From Streptomyces sp. T12 (lineage in GTDB: Bacteria > Actinomycetota > Actinomycetes > Streptomycetales > Streptomycetaceae): a DNA stretch of 64,000 nucleotides. A program made the translations under genes and the position numbers. The DNA is taken from positions 8,349,001 to 8,413,000 of the forward strand of contig NZ_CP117866.1 in assembly GCF_028736035.1 (NCBI RefSeq). The letters are read 5' to 3'. Shown in pieces: positions 1 to 8,607 of the stretch. A model generated the notes under the pieces. It was given only the letters and a program-made list of their open reading frames with translations. It searched no databases and was not told where the DNA came from. The first letter of the stretch is position 1, and every line of letters starts with the position of its first letter.

Positions 1-182
1 AGGCCGTACCTCTCGGCCAGATCGGAGGCGGTCGGATGAGGGACGGTGCCTACGTAGGACAGCATCGTGTACGCGACGAAGGACAGTTCGTCGTACATGC
101 TGTTCGCCCGCACCCTGGAATTGCGGGAGAACAGGATGATCGCCTCGTGGATCAAGTCGAGGGGTTCGTCATGAGCCGCCAT
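1..182 (-). CDS. MarR-family transcriptional regulator, N-terminal part (cut by window edge)
   Basis: Reading the minus strand from ATG at 182 gives an open frame that runs off the left edge. The visible ~60 residues include SFVAYTMLSYVG and PTASDLAERYGL, which look like the dimerisation helix and start of the winged helix of MarR proteins. No ribosome binding site precedes the ATG. Instead a TTGACA/CAGGAT promoter places the predicted transcript start at or next to the start codon, so the message is probably leaderless. The gene lies 42 bp downstream of an ABC transporter operon on the same strand and may regulate it, itself, or both. Family call is from the visible N-terminus only. Confidence 0.7.
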   Translation of the reverse strand, partial: MAAHDEPLDLIHEAIILFSRNSRVRANSMYDELSFVAYTMLSYVGTVPHPTASDLAERYG

Positions 183-188
183 GACGCC

Positions 189-233
189 ATCCTGGAGTTG
201 TACGAAGCAACTGTCAAGGTTGTATCACGCAAC
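189..233 (-). promoter_or_regulatory. Promoter with tandem MarR-type operators
   Basis: On the minus strand a -35 TTGACA (217-212) and a -10 CAGGAT (194-189) are separated by 17 bp. Two 15-bp interrupted inverted repeats, GTTGTACGAAGCAAC (197-211, + strand) and GTTGTATCACGCAAC (219-233), share GTTGTA and GCAAC arms and sit exactly 22 bp apart, two helical turns. One fills the spacer, the other overlaps the stop codon of the upstream ATPase gene. This is the expected layout for autorepression by the regulator at 1-182. Confidence 0.6.
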
Positions 234-1079
234 TCTGACCTCGTCGCCCTTCTCCGGTGACCGGAGTCCCGAGCCGAGATCCCCGGCCACACCGCCCGAA
301 GGTGTGTCTGCGCTGTGATGCTTGGCGCGCTGGATCTGTTCGTAGACGTGCGAGCGCAGTTCGGCGAAGCGCGCGCTGGAGCGGGTGTGCAGCTGGTCGC
401 GCTCGTCGGGCAGGTCGATGGTGAGGTCTTCCAGTACCACGGTCGGCGACTTGGAGAGGATGATCGTGCGCCGGCCGAGGTAGACGGCTTCGTCGATGTC
501 GTGGGTGACGAACAGGACGGTGACGCCCAGCTCGTGCCACAGGCGCCGGATGAGGTCCTCCAGGTCGGCGCGGGTCTGGGCGTCGACGGCCGCGAAGGGC
601 TCGTCCATGAGCAGCACTTTGGGTTCGTAGGCGACGGCGCGGGCGATGGCGACGCGCTGTTGCATGCCGCCGGAGAGCTGCCAGGGGTAGGCGTGGTGGG
701 CGTCGGCCAGGCCGACCACCTCCAGGGCGTGGTCGACGAGTTCCTTCTCGCGGGCCTTGCCGAGCTTCTTGCGGCGCAGGGGGAGGGCGACGTTGTCGCG
801 GACGTTCATCCAGGCGAACAGGGAGCGGCCGTACTCCTGGAAGACCACGGCCATGCCGGGCGGGGGCCCGGCGACCGGGCGGCCGTCCAGCATCACCTCG
901 CCGCCGGTGGGGGTGAGCAGTCCGGCCATGCACTTCAGCAGGGTGGTCTTGCCGCAGCCGGACGGGCCGACCAGGCAGACCAGTTCACCGGCGTCGATGT
1001 GGAAGCTGAGACTGCGCAGTGCCTCGACGGTGCGGTTGCGTCCGGTGTAGGTCTTCTGCAGGTTGCGTACGTCGAGCAT
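225..1079 (-). CDS. ABC transporter ATP-binding protein, nitrate/sulfonate/NMT1 (SsuB/TauB) type
   Basis: 284 aa cytoplasmic ATPase. Walker A GPSGCGKTTLLK, Q-loop VVFQEYGRSLF, signature LSGGMQQRVAIARA, Walker B VLLMDEPFAAVD and switch His FVTHDIDEAV are all present, so it should be active. The start ATG has a GAAGGAG ribosome site. It is the third importer component after two permeases and a binding protein, all on the minus strand and nearly contiguous (47 bp to the preceding permease). The final ~25 residues are a family-atypical hydrophilic tail. The stop codon overlaps the operator of the downstream MarR gene. Confidence 0.9.
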   Translation of the reverse strand: MLDVRNLQKTYTGRNRTVEALRSLSFHIDAGELVCLVGPSGCGKTTLLKCMAGLLTPTGGEVMLDGRPVAGPPPGMAVVFQEYGRSLFAWMNVRDNVALPLRRKKLGKAREKELVDHALEVVGLADAHHAYPWQLSGGMQQRVAIARAVAYEPKVLLMDEPFAAVDAQTRADLEDLIRRLWHELGVTVLFVTHDIDEAVYLGRRTIILSKSPTVVLEDLTIDLPDERDQLHTRSSARFAELRSHVYEQIQRAKHHSADTPSGGVAGDLGSGLRSPEKGDEVRVA

Positions 1080-1126
1080 CGACGTCTCCTTCGTACGGGT
1101 GGTGAAGGTCGTGGCCGGACGGTCGG

Positions 1127-1909
1127 TCAGGTGTTGCGCTGGGCGCGGCGCAGGCCGTGGTACCAGGCCAGAAGGCGCCTCTCGGCGAGGCGGAAGAGCA
1201 GCGACAGGGCGAAGCCGAGCAGGCCGAGCAGCAGGACGCCGCTCCACATCTCGGGGATGGCGAAGGTGCGCTGGAACTGCACGATGGTGAAGCCCAGGCC
1301 GTTGCTGGCGGCGAACATCTCGCTGATGACCATGAGGATGATGCCGATCGACAGCGACTGCCGCATGCCCGTGACGATCTGCGGGCCGGCCGAGGGCAGT
1401 ACGAGGTGCCACAGGCGGGCGGGGCCCGTGATGCCGTAGGAGCGGCAGGTGTCGCCGAGCACCTCGTCGACGGCGCGGACGCCCTCGACCGTGTTGAGCA
1501 GGATCGGCCAGACGCAGCCGCTGACGATGACCAGGATCTTCATGGTGTCGCCGATGCCCGCGAACAGCATGATCACCGGTACGAGCACAGGTGGCGGGAT
1601 GGCCCGGAAGAGTTCCAGCACCGGCTCCAGGACGTCCCGTACGACGCGGCTCGTGCCGACGACGAGGCCGAGTCCGACGCCGACGGCGACGGCGAGGAGG
1701 TAGCCCGCGGTGAGCCGGAGGAGGCTGGGCAGGACGTCGGACGCCAGCCGGTCGCCCGCCCAGACCTCCCCGAACTTCTGCAGGATGACGGAGAGCGGGG
1801 GGACGTAGAAGTCGGTGCTGTCGGCGGTGGCGAACCACCACATGGCGAACAGAACGGCGGGAAGGCCGAGCACGAGAAGCACCCGTCGGCCCACTGTGAG
1901 GACGGTCAT
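1127..1909 (-). CDS. ABC transporter permease, SsuC/TauC type (1)
   Basis: 260 aa integral membrane protein with about six hydrophobic segments and the BPD_transp_1 EAA-type loop (around EVLGDTCRSYGITGPARLWHLVLP). It starts 4 bp after the stop of the other permease, indicating translational coupling. Together with the second permease it should form the heterodimeric channel of the importer. The family carries sulfonates, taurine, nitrate or pyrimidine-like substrates; nothing here fixes the ligand. Confidence 0.88.
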   Translation of the reverse strand: MTVLTVGRRVLLVLGLPAVLFAMWWFATADSTDFYVPPLSVILQKFGEVWAGDRLASDVLPSLLRLTAGYLLAVAVGVGLGLVVGTSRVVRDVLEPVLELFRAIPPPVLVPVIMLFAGIGDTMKILVIVSGCVWPILLNTVEGVRAVDEVLGDTCRSYGITGPARLWHLVLPSAGPQIVTGMRQSLSIGIILMVISEMFAASNGLGFTIVQFQRTFAIPEMWSGVLLLGLLGFALSLLFRLAERRLLAWYHGLRRAQRNT

Positions 1910-1913
1910 CGGG

Positions 1914-2765
1914 TCATCCCTCCCTGCGCAGAGACTGGTGCCAGTGCAGCGACCGCCGCTCGACGGCCCGCGCCACCAGGTTGATCGCGACGCCGAGCAG
2001 CCCGGTGACCAGCACCAGGGCGTACACGCGTGATACGGCGCCGGAATTCTGCGCGACGGCGATCTCGCGGCCCAGGCCGGGTGAGCCGATGACGAGTTCC
2101 GCGGTGATCGCGAGGACCAGCGCCACCGCGGACGCCAGCCGTACGCCCGTCATCACATACGGCAGTGCGGTGGGCCACAGGACGTACCGCACTCGCCCCC
2201 ATCCGCCGAGCAGGTAGCTGCGGGCGGTGTCGTCCGCGACCGGGTCGACGTCCTGCGTGCCGGCCAGCACCTGGACGAGCACCTGCCAGAAGGAGGCGTA
2301 GACCACCAGCAGCAGCGTCGACTCCAGGTCGGTGCCGTAGAGCAGCACCGCCACCGGGATCAGCGCCACGGACGGGATGGGACGCAGGAACTCGATGGTG
2401 GAGGCGGTCACCGCCCGCAGTACGGGGACGGAGCCGATCACCACGCCGGCGACCACCCCGGCCACGACCGCGATGGCCAGCCCGATGCCCCACCCGGTCA
2501 GGGTGTCGGCGAGCGCCGTCCAGAACCCGTTCTCGGCGAGCAGGTGCCACAGCGTACGGCCGATCTCCGACGCGGGCGGAAGGTAGTCGGCCGAGACGAA
2601 TCCGGTGTGGGGCAGCACCTCCACGACCGCCACCAGGCCGACCAGGCCGGCGAGCCCGCGCAGTGCGGTGGCGGTGCCCGGGCCGCGCCGGGCGGGGGCC
2701 CCGCCGGGACCGGTACCGGTCCCGGCGGGCTTCGTCCTCACGGACGGGATGGCCGACGGTGTCAC
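1914..2765 (-). CDS. ABC transporter permease, SsuC/TauC type (2)
   Basis: 283 aa from a GTG start that overlaps the stop of the binding-protein gene (GTGA). A proline/glycine-rich N-terminal tail (~40 aa) precedes about six transmembrane segments; the EAA loop lies near DDTARSYLLGGWGRVRYVLW. It is a paralogue of the next permease, not a copy. A longer in-frame extension upstream exists but would overlap the binding-protein gene fully, so the overlapping GTG is preferred. Confidence 0.87.
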   Translation of the reverse strand: MTPSAIPSVRTKPAGTGTGPGGAPARRGPGTATALRGLAGLVGLVAVVEVLPHTGFVSADYLPPASEIGRTLWHLLAENGFWTALADTLTGWGIGLAIAVVAGVVAGVVIGSVPVLRAVTASTIEFLRPIPSVALIPVAVLLYGTDLESTLLLVVYASFWQVLVQVLAGTQDVDPVADDTARSYLLGGWGRVRYVLWPTALPYVMTGVRLASAVALVLAITAELVIGSPGLGREIAVAQNSGAVSRVYALVLVTGLLGVAINLVARAVERRSLHWHQSLRREG

Positions 2766-3739
2766 TGGAACAGCGCCTCCAGGTCGGGCTTCTTGCCGCC
2801 GAAGAGTCCGTCCTGCTCGCCGAGCGAGGCCAGCTTCTCCAGGGAGGCCATGTCGTACTGGGCGGGCCAGTCGGGCAGCGTCAGGTTCTTCAGCACTTCG
2901 CCGCTGATCTTGGTGTAGGTGGTGAGGATCTGCCGCGCCTCCTCCGGGTGCTCGGAGGCATACGTGAGTGACTCGGTCATCGCCGCGGCGAACTTCTTCA
3001 CCAGGTCGGGGTTCTCCTTCGTCAGCTGCGTCGCGGTGAAGTACGTCGCCACGGTGAGCTTGGGGTCGGTCTCGGCGAACGGCCACGCCACGACCCGGGC
3101 GCCCTGCGCCTTGGCGATCGTCTGTGCCGGCTCGCCCATCCAGGCCGCGTCCACCTGGCCGCCGTCGAGGGCGGCCGGCATCTGGTCGAACGGGATCTCG
3201 ACGAACTTGACCTTCGAGGGGTCGCCGCCGGCCTTGCGCACCGCCTCGCGGACCGTCGTGTCGCCGATGTTCTGCAGGGTGTTCACCGCCACCGTCCTGC
3301 CGACCAGGTCCTTGGCGGACTTGGCCGGGCTGTCCTTCTTGACGAGGACACCTGTGACGTCGCCGCCGACCTTGCCGTTGGAGGCCGCCCCGTTGACCAC
3401 GGACTTGACCGGAACTCCCTTGGTCTGGGCGATCATCAGCGACGTGGTGTTGCTGAACCCGAAGTCGAACTGTCCGCTCACCACACCGGGAATGATCGCG
3501 GCGCCGCCCTGGGCGCTCTCCATCTTCAGATCGATGCCGCGGCTGCTGAAGAAGCCCTTCTTCTGGCCCAGATAGAGCGGCGCCACATCCACGATCGGGA
3601 TGATGCCGACCTTGACCCCGGTGGTCTTGCCGCTGCCCGATGAGGACGAACCGCTCGTCTCATCGGACGAGGATCCACATCCGGCCGCACCGATGACGGT
3701 GACCACTGCTGTCGCAAGCCCGAGAATGCGTCGTCGCAT
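2762..3739 (-). CDS. Substrate-binding lipoprotein, NMT1/SsuA-like
   Basis: 325 aa. The start ATG is preceded by a GAGGAGG ribosome site. The N-terminus MRRRILGLATAVVTVIGAAGC is a lipoprotein signal with the acylated Cys at about residue 21, followed by a Ser/Gly-rich linker. The mature part (VGIIPIVDVAPLYLGQKKGFF, GGQVDAAWMGEP, LTKENPDLVKKFAAAM) is typical of NMT1/SsuA/TauA periplasmic-type receptors. It heads the importer operon. Ligand unknown; the family spans sulfonates, thiamine precursors and aromatic sulfonates. Confidence 0.9.
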   Translation of the reverse strand: MRRRILGLATAVVTVIGAAGCGSSSDETSGSSSSGSGKTTGVKVGIIPIVDVAPLYLGQKKGFFSSRGIDLKMESAQGGAAIIPGVVSGQFDFGFSNTTSLMIAQTKGVPVKSVVNGAASNGKVGGDVTGVLVKKDSPAKSAKDLVGRTVAVNTLQNIGDTTVREAVRKAGGDPSKVKFVEIPFDQMPAALDGGQVDAAWMGEPAQTIAKAQGARVVAWPFAETDPKLTVATYFTATQLTKENPDLVKKFAAAMTESLTYASEHPEEARQILTTYTKISGEVLKNLTLPDWPAQYDMASLEKLASLGEQDGLFGGKKPDLEALFQ

Positions 3740-4200
3740 GGGGCTCCTCCTCACGGGAAGTGGGTGAGAACTGCTCTGGGTGTAGGTGCGAAATTCGAGC
3801 GAGTCGAGCCGATGGTGTGCCGTTGCCGGGAAGGCGCCGACGGGGGCGCGCCGCAGAACTCCGGGAGGGTGTGCGGCTGTTCCGGTCGGCGCGGGTCGTG
3901 GGGTGGGGCGGCCGTCTCCTGCGATGACTCCATGGGGCCATGGCGTGAGGTTCACAAGGTCGATCGGGTGTCGGCGGTCTTCTGGTGGCTCGCCGCGGCA
4001 CCCCGTCGAATATGTTGTGCATCTTCTTGACGGCCGCAATGTACACGCCTACCTTCGCGGTGTCATGCTCCCGGACGAAAGAGACCGCGATGGCTTCGCA
4101 CCGGTCTCCGGCCGGGCTCCTCACCGAGGTCGCAGTCCCCCGTCGCTGCTTGTGCCGCACTCCCTCCCGCCACCCTCACCAGGACAAAGGAGTCCGTCTC
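3740..4200. promoter_or_regulatory. Divergent intergenic region between ABC importer and secreted hydrolase
   Basis: No convincing gene in these 461 bp. On the + strand TTGACG (4027-4032) and TACCTT (4050-4055) are 17 bp apart, a good promoter for the hydrolase. It would give an unusually long ~140-nt leader before GTG 4201. No strong minus-strand promoter stands out for the importer. I saw no copy of the GTTGTA...GCAAC operator found before the MarR gene. Confidence 0.5.
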
Positions 4201-5592
4201 GTGAAGTCCCGCATCCGCAGACGTACGTTCGTCGCCCTGGCGGCGCTGCTGCTCGCCGCCCCCCTGGCCCCGTCCGCCCAGGCGGCCGATACCAGCGCTC
4301 ATGTCGAAGGCACGTTGCCGTCCGGCGCGACCTACGTGATGGACAAGCCGGAATCCTGGAACGGCACGGTCCTGCTCTTCAGCCACGGCTACACCCCGCT
4401 CGCAGTGCCCAATCCGGCGCGCAACGCCCCCGACGACGCCACCAAGTCCGCTCTGCTCAAGGAGGGTTACGCGCTCATCGGCTCCTCGTACGCGAGCAAC
4501 GGATGGGCGGTGAGTGAGGCGGTGCCGGACCAGCTGGCCACGCTTGACACGTTCACCGCGCGCTTCGGCCCGGCCCGGCGCACCATCGCCTGGGGCGCCT
4601 CCTACGGCGGGCTCGTGACCTCGATGATCGCCGAGCGTCACCCGGACCGCATCAGCGGATCACTGTCCCTCTGCGGCCTGCTCCAGGGCGGCGTGGCCAA
4701 CTGGAACAGCACCCTCGACCCGGTCTTCGCATTGAAGGCACTGCTCGCCCCGGACGCGGACGTCCCACTGACCGGTCTGGCGAGCCAGGCAGCCGCTGCC
4801 GAGGCGGCCGACACGCTGGCCGGGGCCGTCGCCGGGGCGCAGGACACGGCCTCCGGGCGGGCCCGTATCGCGCTGGCCGCCGCCCTGCACAACATCCCCG
4901 GCTGGAACGATCCCTCCCAGACCCGGCCGGGACCGACCGACTGGGACGCCCAGCAGGCCAACCAGTTCCAGGCGGTCATGGGCCTGGTGAAATTCCCTGC
5001 CTTCTCCTGGCGGCAGGAGGCCGAAAGCCGGGTCGGGGGCAACATGTCCTGGAACACCGGCGTCGATTACACCGCCATGCTTCACCGCTCCCCCCTCTAC
5101 AAGGAGGTCAGCGAGCTCTACGTCAAGGCCGGTCTGTCACTGACCAAGGACCTCGCCACGCTGAACGGCGCTCCCCGGATCGCCGCCGACACCAAGGCCG
5201 TGGACCGGATGGCCCTCACCAGCTCGTTCACCGGCCGGCTGGCCAAGCCGCAACTGACCGTGCACACCACGGGCGACGGGCTCATCCCGGTACAGTCGGC
5301 GAGCGCCTATCGGCGTGCGGTCACCGCTGCGGGCGCCACCCCCTTGCTGCGCCAGGCCTTCGTCGAGAACGCGGGCCACTGCACGTTCAGCACGGGGGAA
5401 GGGGTCGCCGCTGTGCACACCCTGGAGACCCGCATCACCACGGGCCACTGGCAGGGCACGGACCCTGCCACGCTCAACGCCCGCGCCACGGAGGCTGATC
5501 CGTCCGGGCCGGCGCGTTATGTGTCCTACCAGCCCGCGCCGTACCCGCGCTCCTATGACCTGTCCCACCCCGCCGACCGGTACCGGCCCTGA
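4201..5592 (+). CDS. Secreted alpha/beta-hydrolase
   Basis: 463 aa from GTG preceded by AAAGGAG. A Sec signal peptide (KSRIRRRTFVALAALLLAAP ... AQAAD) is followed by an alpha/beta-hydrolase fold: nucleophile elbow GASYGG, acid in TTGDGLIPV and catalytic His in NAGHCTF. The lid region is long and helical. Substrate unknown; secreted lipase, esterase or aminopeptidase are all possible. It is divergent from the ABC importer and followed by a strong hairpin, so it is probably monocistronic. A frame open further upstream (from 3985) lacks a ribosome site and would bury the signal peptide, so the GTG was chosen. Confidence 0.85.
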   Translation: MKSRIRRRTFVALAALLLAAPLAPSAQAADTSAHVEGTLPSGATYVMDKPESWNGTVLLFSHGYTPLAVPNPARNAPDDATKSALLKEGYALIGSSYASNGWAVSEAVPDQLATLDTFTARFGPARRTIAWGASYGGLVTSMIAERHPDRISGSLSLCGLLQGGVANWNSTLDPVFALKALLAPDADVPLTGLASQAAAAEAADTLAGAVAGAQDTASGRARIALAAALHNIPGWNDPSQTRPGPTDWDAQQANQFQAVMGLVKFPAFSWRQEAESRVGGNMSWNTGVDYTAMLHRSPLYKEVSELYVKAGLSLTKDLATLNGAPRIAADTKAVDRMALTSSFTGRLAKPQLTVHTTGDGLIPVQSASAYRRAVTAAGATPLLRQAFVENAGHCTFSTGEGVAAVHTLETRITTGHWQGTDPATLNARATEADPSGPARYVSYQPAPYPRSYDLSHPADRYRP

Positions 5593-5613
5593 CACCACGC
5601 CACACCACGCCAC

Positions 5614-5641
5614 GCCGCCCGCCGTACCCGCGGCGGGCGGC
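5614..5641 (+). terminator. Hairpin terminator after the hydrolase gene
   Basis: A perfect 11-bp stem, GCCGCCCGCCG (5614-5624) with CGGCGGGCGGC (5631-5641), closes a 6-nt loop 22 bp after the stop codon. Only a weak T stretch follows, as is usual in GC-rich actinomycetes. Confidence 0.7.
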
Positions 5642-5656
5642 CGTACCTTTCCCGAC

Positions 5657-6538
5657 ATGACGCTCTCCGAGGTGAACTCCGACGTGGACGACGGGTACAA
5701 CGGCATCGCCCCGGACTCGCCCGGCGGACCGCAACTGCGCCCCCAGTCGCTGTTGCTCGCCTTCTTCGGCGACCACGTCCTGGAAGAGGGCCCGCTGTGC
5801 GTGTACTCGGGCAGCATCATCGACGTCCTCGGCCGCGTGGGAGTCGGGGAGCAGGCCGTCCGCTCCACCCTCACCCGCATGGTGGGTCGTGGCCTGCTGC
5901 AGCGTCAGCGGCAAGGGCGCCGCATGTACTTCGGCCTGACCCCGCACGCGACGCAGATCCTTTACGACGGCCGCAAACGCGTCTGGGAGACCAGCGCGGT
6001 CAACGACGACTGGGACGGAACCTGGACCCTGCTGGGCTTCTCGTTGCCCGAAGCCTGGCAGCGTCAGCGCCACGACCTGCGCTCGCGGCTCACCTGGTCC
6101 GGATTCGGTCCTCTCTACAGCGGGCTGTGGATCGCGCCGGGTGGTGTCGACGTCTCTGAGATCGTCGCCGAGCTCGGCATCGCAGCCCACGTCAAGATCT
6201 TCCATGCGCGCGCCGACGCCGCCACCGATGTCGATGTGATGATCCGCGACACCTGGAATCTGGAGACCATCGCCGCCCGCTACACCGCTTTCGACGACCG
6301 ATGGGTCAGCCGCGTCGGCGATCCGTCCGCCGACCCGCTGGCCACCCACCTGCGCCTGGTCGCCGAGTGGCTCGGCACGATCCGCACCGATCCCCGGCTG
6401 CCCGTCCGGCATCTGCCACCCGACTGGCCCGCCCGATCGGCGGAGAAGACCTTCCGGCGTATCGCGGAACAGACGGGGGAGCCCGGCCGCCGGGCGGCCG
6501 CCGAGCTGCTGGAGACGACGCCTGTGGCCCCTTCGTGA
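5657..6538 (+). CDS. PaaX-family transcriptional regulator
   Basis: 293 aa cytoplasmic regulator. N-terminal winged helix (RPQSLLLAFFGDHVLEEG, GEQAVRSTLTRMVGRGLLQRQR) is followed by the PaaX central and C-terminal domains (WDGTWTLLGFSLPE, LTWSGFGPLYSGLWIAP). Known members repress phenylacetate or other aromatic-acid pathways; no such genes are adjacent here, so its target is open. No ribosome site precedes ATG 5657 and a TACCTT motif lies just upstream, so the message could be leaderless. Confidence 0.85.
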   Translation: MTLSEVNSDVDDGYNGIAPDSPGGPQLRPQSLLLAFFGDHVLEEGPLCVYSGSIIDVLGRVGVGEQAVRSTLTRMVGRGLLQRQRQGRRMYFGLTPHATQILYDGRKRVWETSAVNDDWDGTWTLLGFSLPEAWQRQRHDLRSRLTWSGFGPLYSGLWIAPGGVDVSEIVAELGIAAHVKIFHARADAATDVDVMIRDTWNLETIAARYTAFDDRWVSRVGDPSADPLATHLRLVAEWLGTIRTDPRLPVRHLPPDWPARSAEKTFRRIAEQTGEPGRRAAAELLETTPVAPS

Positions 6539-6628
6539 CCATGGGTGACGCCAACCCACCGCCTGACGGCCGTGAGCCGGGCCAGGCACCGGCCGGACAA
6601 CGGACGAGGGCTGACGCGCGCGGGGCGC

Positions 6629-6659
6629 GGCATCCGGCTGCGCTGGCATGCCGGATGCC
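6629..6659 (+). terminator. Stem-loop between the paaX-like and PP2C genes
   Basis: GGCATCCGGC (6629-6638) pairs perfectly with GCCGGATGCC (6650-6659) around an 11-nt loop, about 90 bp after the PaaX stop. Likely a terminator; a regulatory hairpin for the next gene cannot be excluded. Confidence 0.5.
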
Positions 6660-6736
6660 GGTGTTCCTAGACTCGAAAGGGACGTCGACGTCCGGCGCCG
6701 GCGGTCAGTGGCGGTGCGGGAAGGCGGTGGCACTTC

Positions 6737-7483
6737 ATGCCGTACGTCGCTGTGAGTGCGATCAGTCATCCCGGACTGTTGCGCGAGGGGAACGAGGACA
6801 GCCTCGTTGCGGGGCCGTGGACGCTGTGCGCCACCGTCACCGAGAATCCGCAGACCCTGATCTTCCCGCTGGGGACGCCCCTGGTCGTGGCCGTCGCCGA
6901 CGGGCTCGGCGGGCACCCCGGCGGTGAAGTGGCCAGCGCCCTGGTCGTGCGCCGGATCGCGTCGCTCGGTCCCGCCCTGAGCAGCGAGGTCGCCGTCCGT
7001 GACGCCCTGAACGCCTGCAACCGTGCCGTGTACCAGGCGGCCGGTGGTGACGAGGGAGGCGAGCTGTCCGCCATGGGGACGACGGTCGCCGGAGTCGTCG
7101 TACAGCCCGGCTCGCTGCTGGCGTTCAACGTGGGCGACAGCCGCGTCTTCGCGGTCTCCCGCGACGGGCTGCGTCAGCTGAGCGTGGACGACAGCCCACC
7201 GCACCCGGCGGGGCGCACCACTTCCCTCGTCACTCAGTGCCTGGGCGGCTCGCCCACCTATCGCGCGGTCCAGCCCCATGTCATGGCCGAGTCCCTCACA
7301 CCCGGCGAGCGCTACCTCATCTGCTCGGACGGGCTGACTGACCCGGTGAAGGAGGACGTACTGGACGAGATCCTGCGGGAGCACGACGACGGCCGTGCGG
7401 TCTTCGAACTGTGGAAGGCCGCCATCGACGCGGGCGGGCCCGACAACATCACGCTGGCTCTGGTGCGGGTCCAGGAGGAGTAG
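6737..7483 (+). CDS. PP2C-type Ser/Thr protein phosphatase
   Basis: 248 aa, single-domain soluble PPM phosphatase. Metal-binding and catalytic motifs are in order: REGNEDS, VADGLGGHPGGE, MGTTVAG, NVGDSRV, ICSDGLTD and GGPDNITLALV. It should dephosphorylate Ser/Thr phosphoproteins in the cytoplasm, typically opposing a Hanks-type kinase, but none is encoded in the window. The ribosome site is a loose GGGAAGG about ten bases before the ATG. Confidence 0.9.
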   Translation: MPYVAVSAISHPGLLREGNEDSLVAGPWTLCATVTENPQTLIFPLGTPLVVAVADGLGGHPGGEVASALVVRRIASLGPALSSEVAVRDALNACNRAVYQAAGGDEGGELSAMGTTVAGVVVQPGSLLAFNVGDSRVFAVSRDGLRQLSVDDSPPHPAGRTTSLVTQCLGGSPTYRAVQPHVMAESLTPGERYLICSDGLTDPVKEDVLDEILREHDDGRAVFELWKAAIDAGGPDNITLALVRVQEE

Positions 7484-7575
7484 CGCGGGGCACCCGGCCG
7501 GTCAGGAAGCCCGGGGCGACGACTCGTGGGACCAGGCGTTGCGTCTACTCAAAGGGGCGGCCGAGGTTCGGCGGA

Positions 7576-8607
7576 TCAGAGGATCTTGCGCTGGACCAGG
7601 ATCGAGAGCACGAGGGCGCCCGGCAGTAGAGGGACCCAGACCGTGAGGACGCGGTAGCCGATGACCGTGGCCGCGGAGAGGCTCATCGGTGCGCCGAAGG
7701 TGACCATCGTGAACACCAGCGCCGCGTCCACGGGGCCGATGCCGCCCGGCGCGGGTACGGCGCCCACCGCGGTGCTGGCGAGCAGGAGGGACAGGGTCAC
7801 CTGCGTCCAGGACAGCGGCAGGCCGAGCGCCGAGCCGACCGAGGCGATCACGCTCGCCTGGAGCAGCGGGGTGGCGGCGGCCCCGCCCCACAGGGCGAGG
7901 ACGCGGCTGGGACGGGTGTGCAGGATCCGCGCGTCGGTCAGGGCGGTGCGTACGCAGCGGACGAGGGGGCGGCGCAGTGGCCGTACGGCTGCCGCGAGGG
8001 CGCCCGCGGCGGCGAGGGCGACCGTGACGCCCGCGGCCACCAGGAGCAACGTGCGCTCGTCCGGGACGAGTTCGCCCAGGTGCAGCAGTTCGGGGAAGGC
8101 CACGAGGAAGCCGAGCAGCACCGCTGTCTTCGCGATCGGTTTGACCAGCGAGTACAGGGCGAGTGAGGCGGTGGCTCGGGCCAGCGGTATGCCGCGGTTG
8201 TGCAGGAAGCGCAGGGTGACGGCATGGGCGCCGATGCTCGCCGGCAGCACCTGGTTCGCGGCGCCGGCCGCGAACTGCGACGCGAGCAGCAGGCCCGGCG
8301 GGAGCCGTTCCGGCATGGCCCCCTGGCGGACGCACGCGGCGGCCACCCAGCCCATGCAGGTGAAGAAGAGACCGGCGAGCAGCCACCACGGGTCGGCGGA
8401 GGCGAGCCGGGCGGCGCCGTCGACGAAGGTGCGCCAGTCGGCCGCCGCCCACGCCCCGATCAGCAGGACCGGGAGCAGGGTCAGTGCGTGGCGGGTGAGG
8501 CGTGCGGGGGAGAAGGGGGAGCGGGCGGGGGCGGGGCGGGTGGGCAGCGGTCCGGGGAGATCGGTGAGCGGGAGCGAGGACACGGCGCGGTCGTCCTTCC
8601 GCGTCAC
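7576..8607 (-). CDS. Lysylphosphatidylglycerol synthase TM-region-like (YbhN/AglD) membrane protein
   Basis: 343 aa, about eight transmembrane segments after a proline-rich cytoplasmic N-terminus. The conserved AVPAPGGIGPVDAAL motif and NQVLPASIGAHAVTLRFL match the UPF0104/AglD family (membrane part of MprF, flippase-like). No catalytic lysyl-transferase domain is attached, so lipid transport or flipping is the more likely role. GTG 8607 has GGAGG too close to it; an alternative GTG at 8583 is possible. Confidence 0.82.
   Translation of the reverse strand: MTRKDDRAVSSLPLTDLPGPLPTRPAPARSPFSPARLTRHALTLLPVLLIGAWAAADWRTFVDGAARLASADPWWLLAGLFFTCMGWVAAACVRQGAMPERLPPGLLLASQFAAGAANQVLPASIGAHAVTLRFLHNRGIPLARATASLALYSLVKPIAKTAVLLGFLVAFPELLHLGELVPDERTLLLVAAGVTVALAAAGALAAAVRPLRRPLVRCVRTALTDARILHTRPSRVLALWGGAAATPLLQASVIASVGSALGLPLSWTQVTLSLLLASTAVGAVPAPGGIGPVDAALVFTMVTFGAPMSLSAATVIGYRVLTVWVPLLPGALVLSILVQRKIL

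Noticed and set aside
225..1841. 538-aa fusion of permease shadow and ATPase
   Set aside because: The frame upstream of 1079 is antisense-like Arg/Pro-rich sequence; ATG 1079 has a strong ribosome site and starts the true ATPase.
3985..4200. Upstream extension of the secreted hydrolase
   Set aside because: Open frame without ribosome site; it would place ~70 unconserved residues before the signal peptide.
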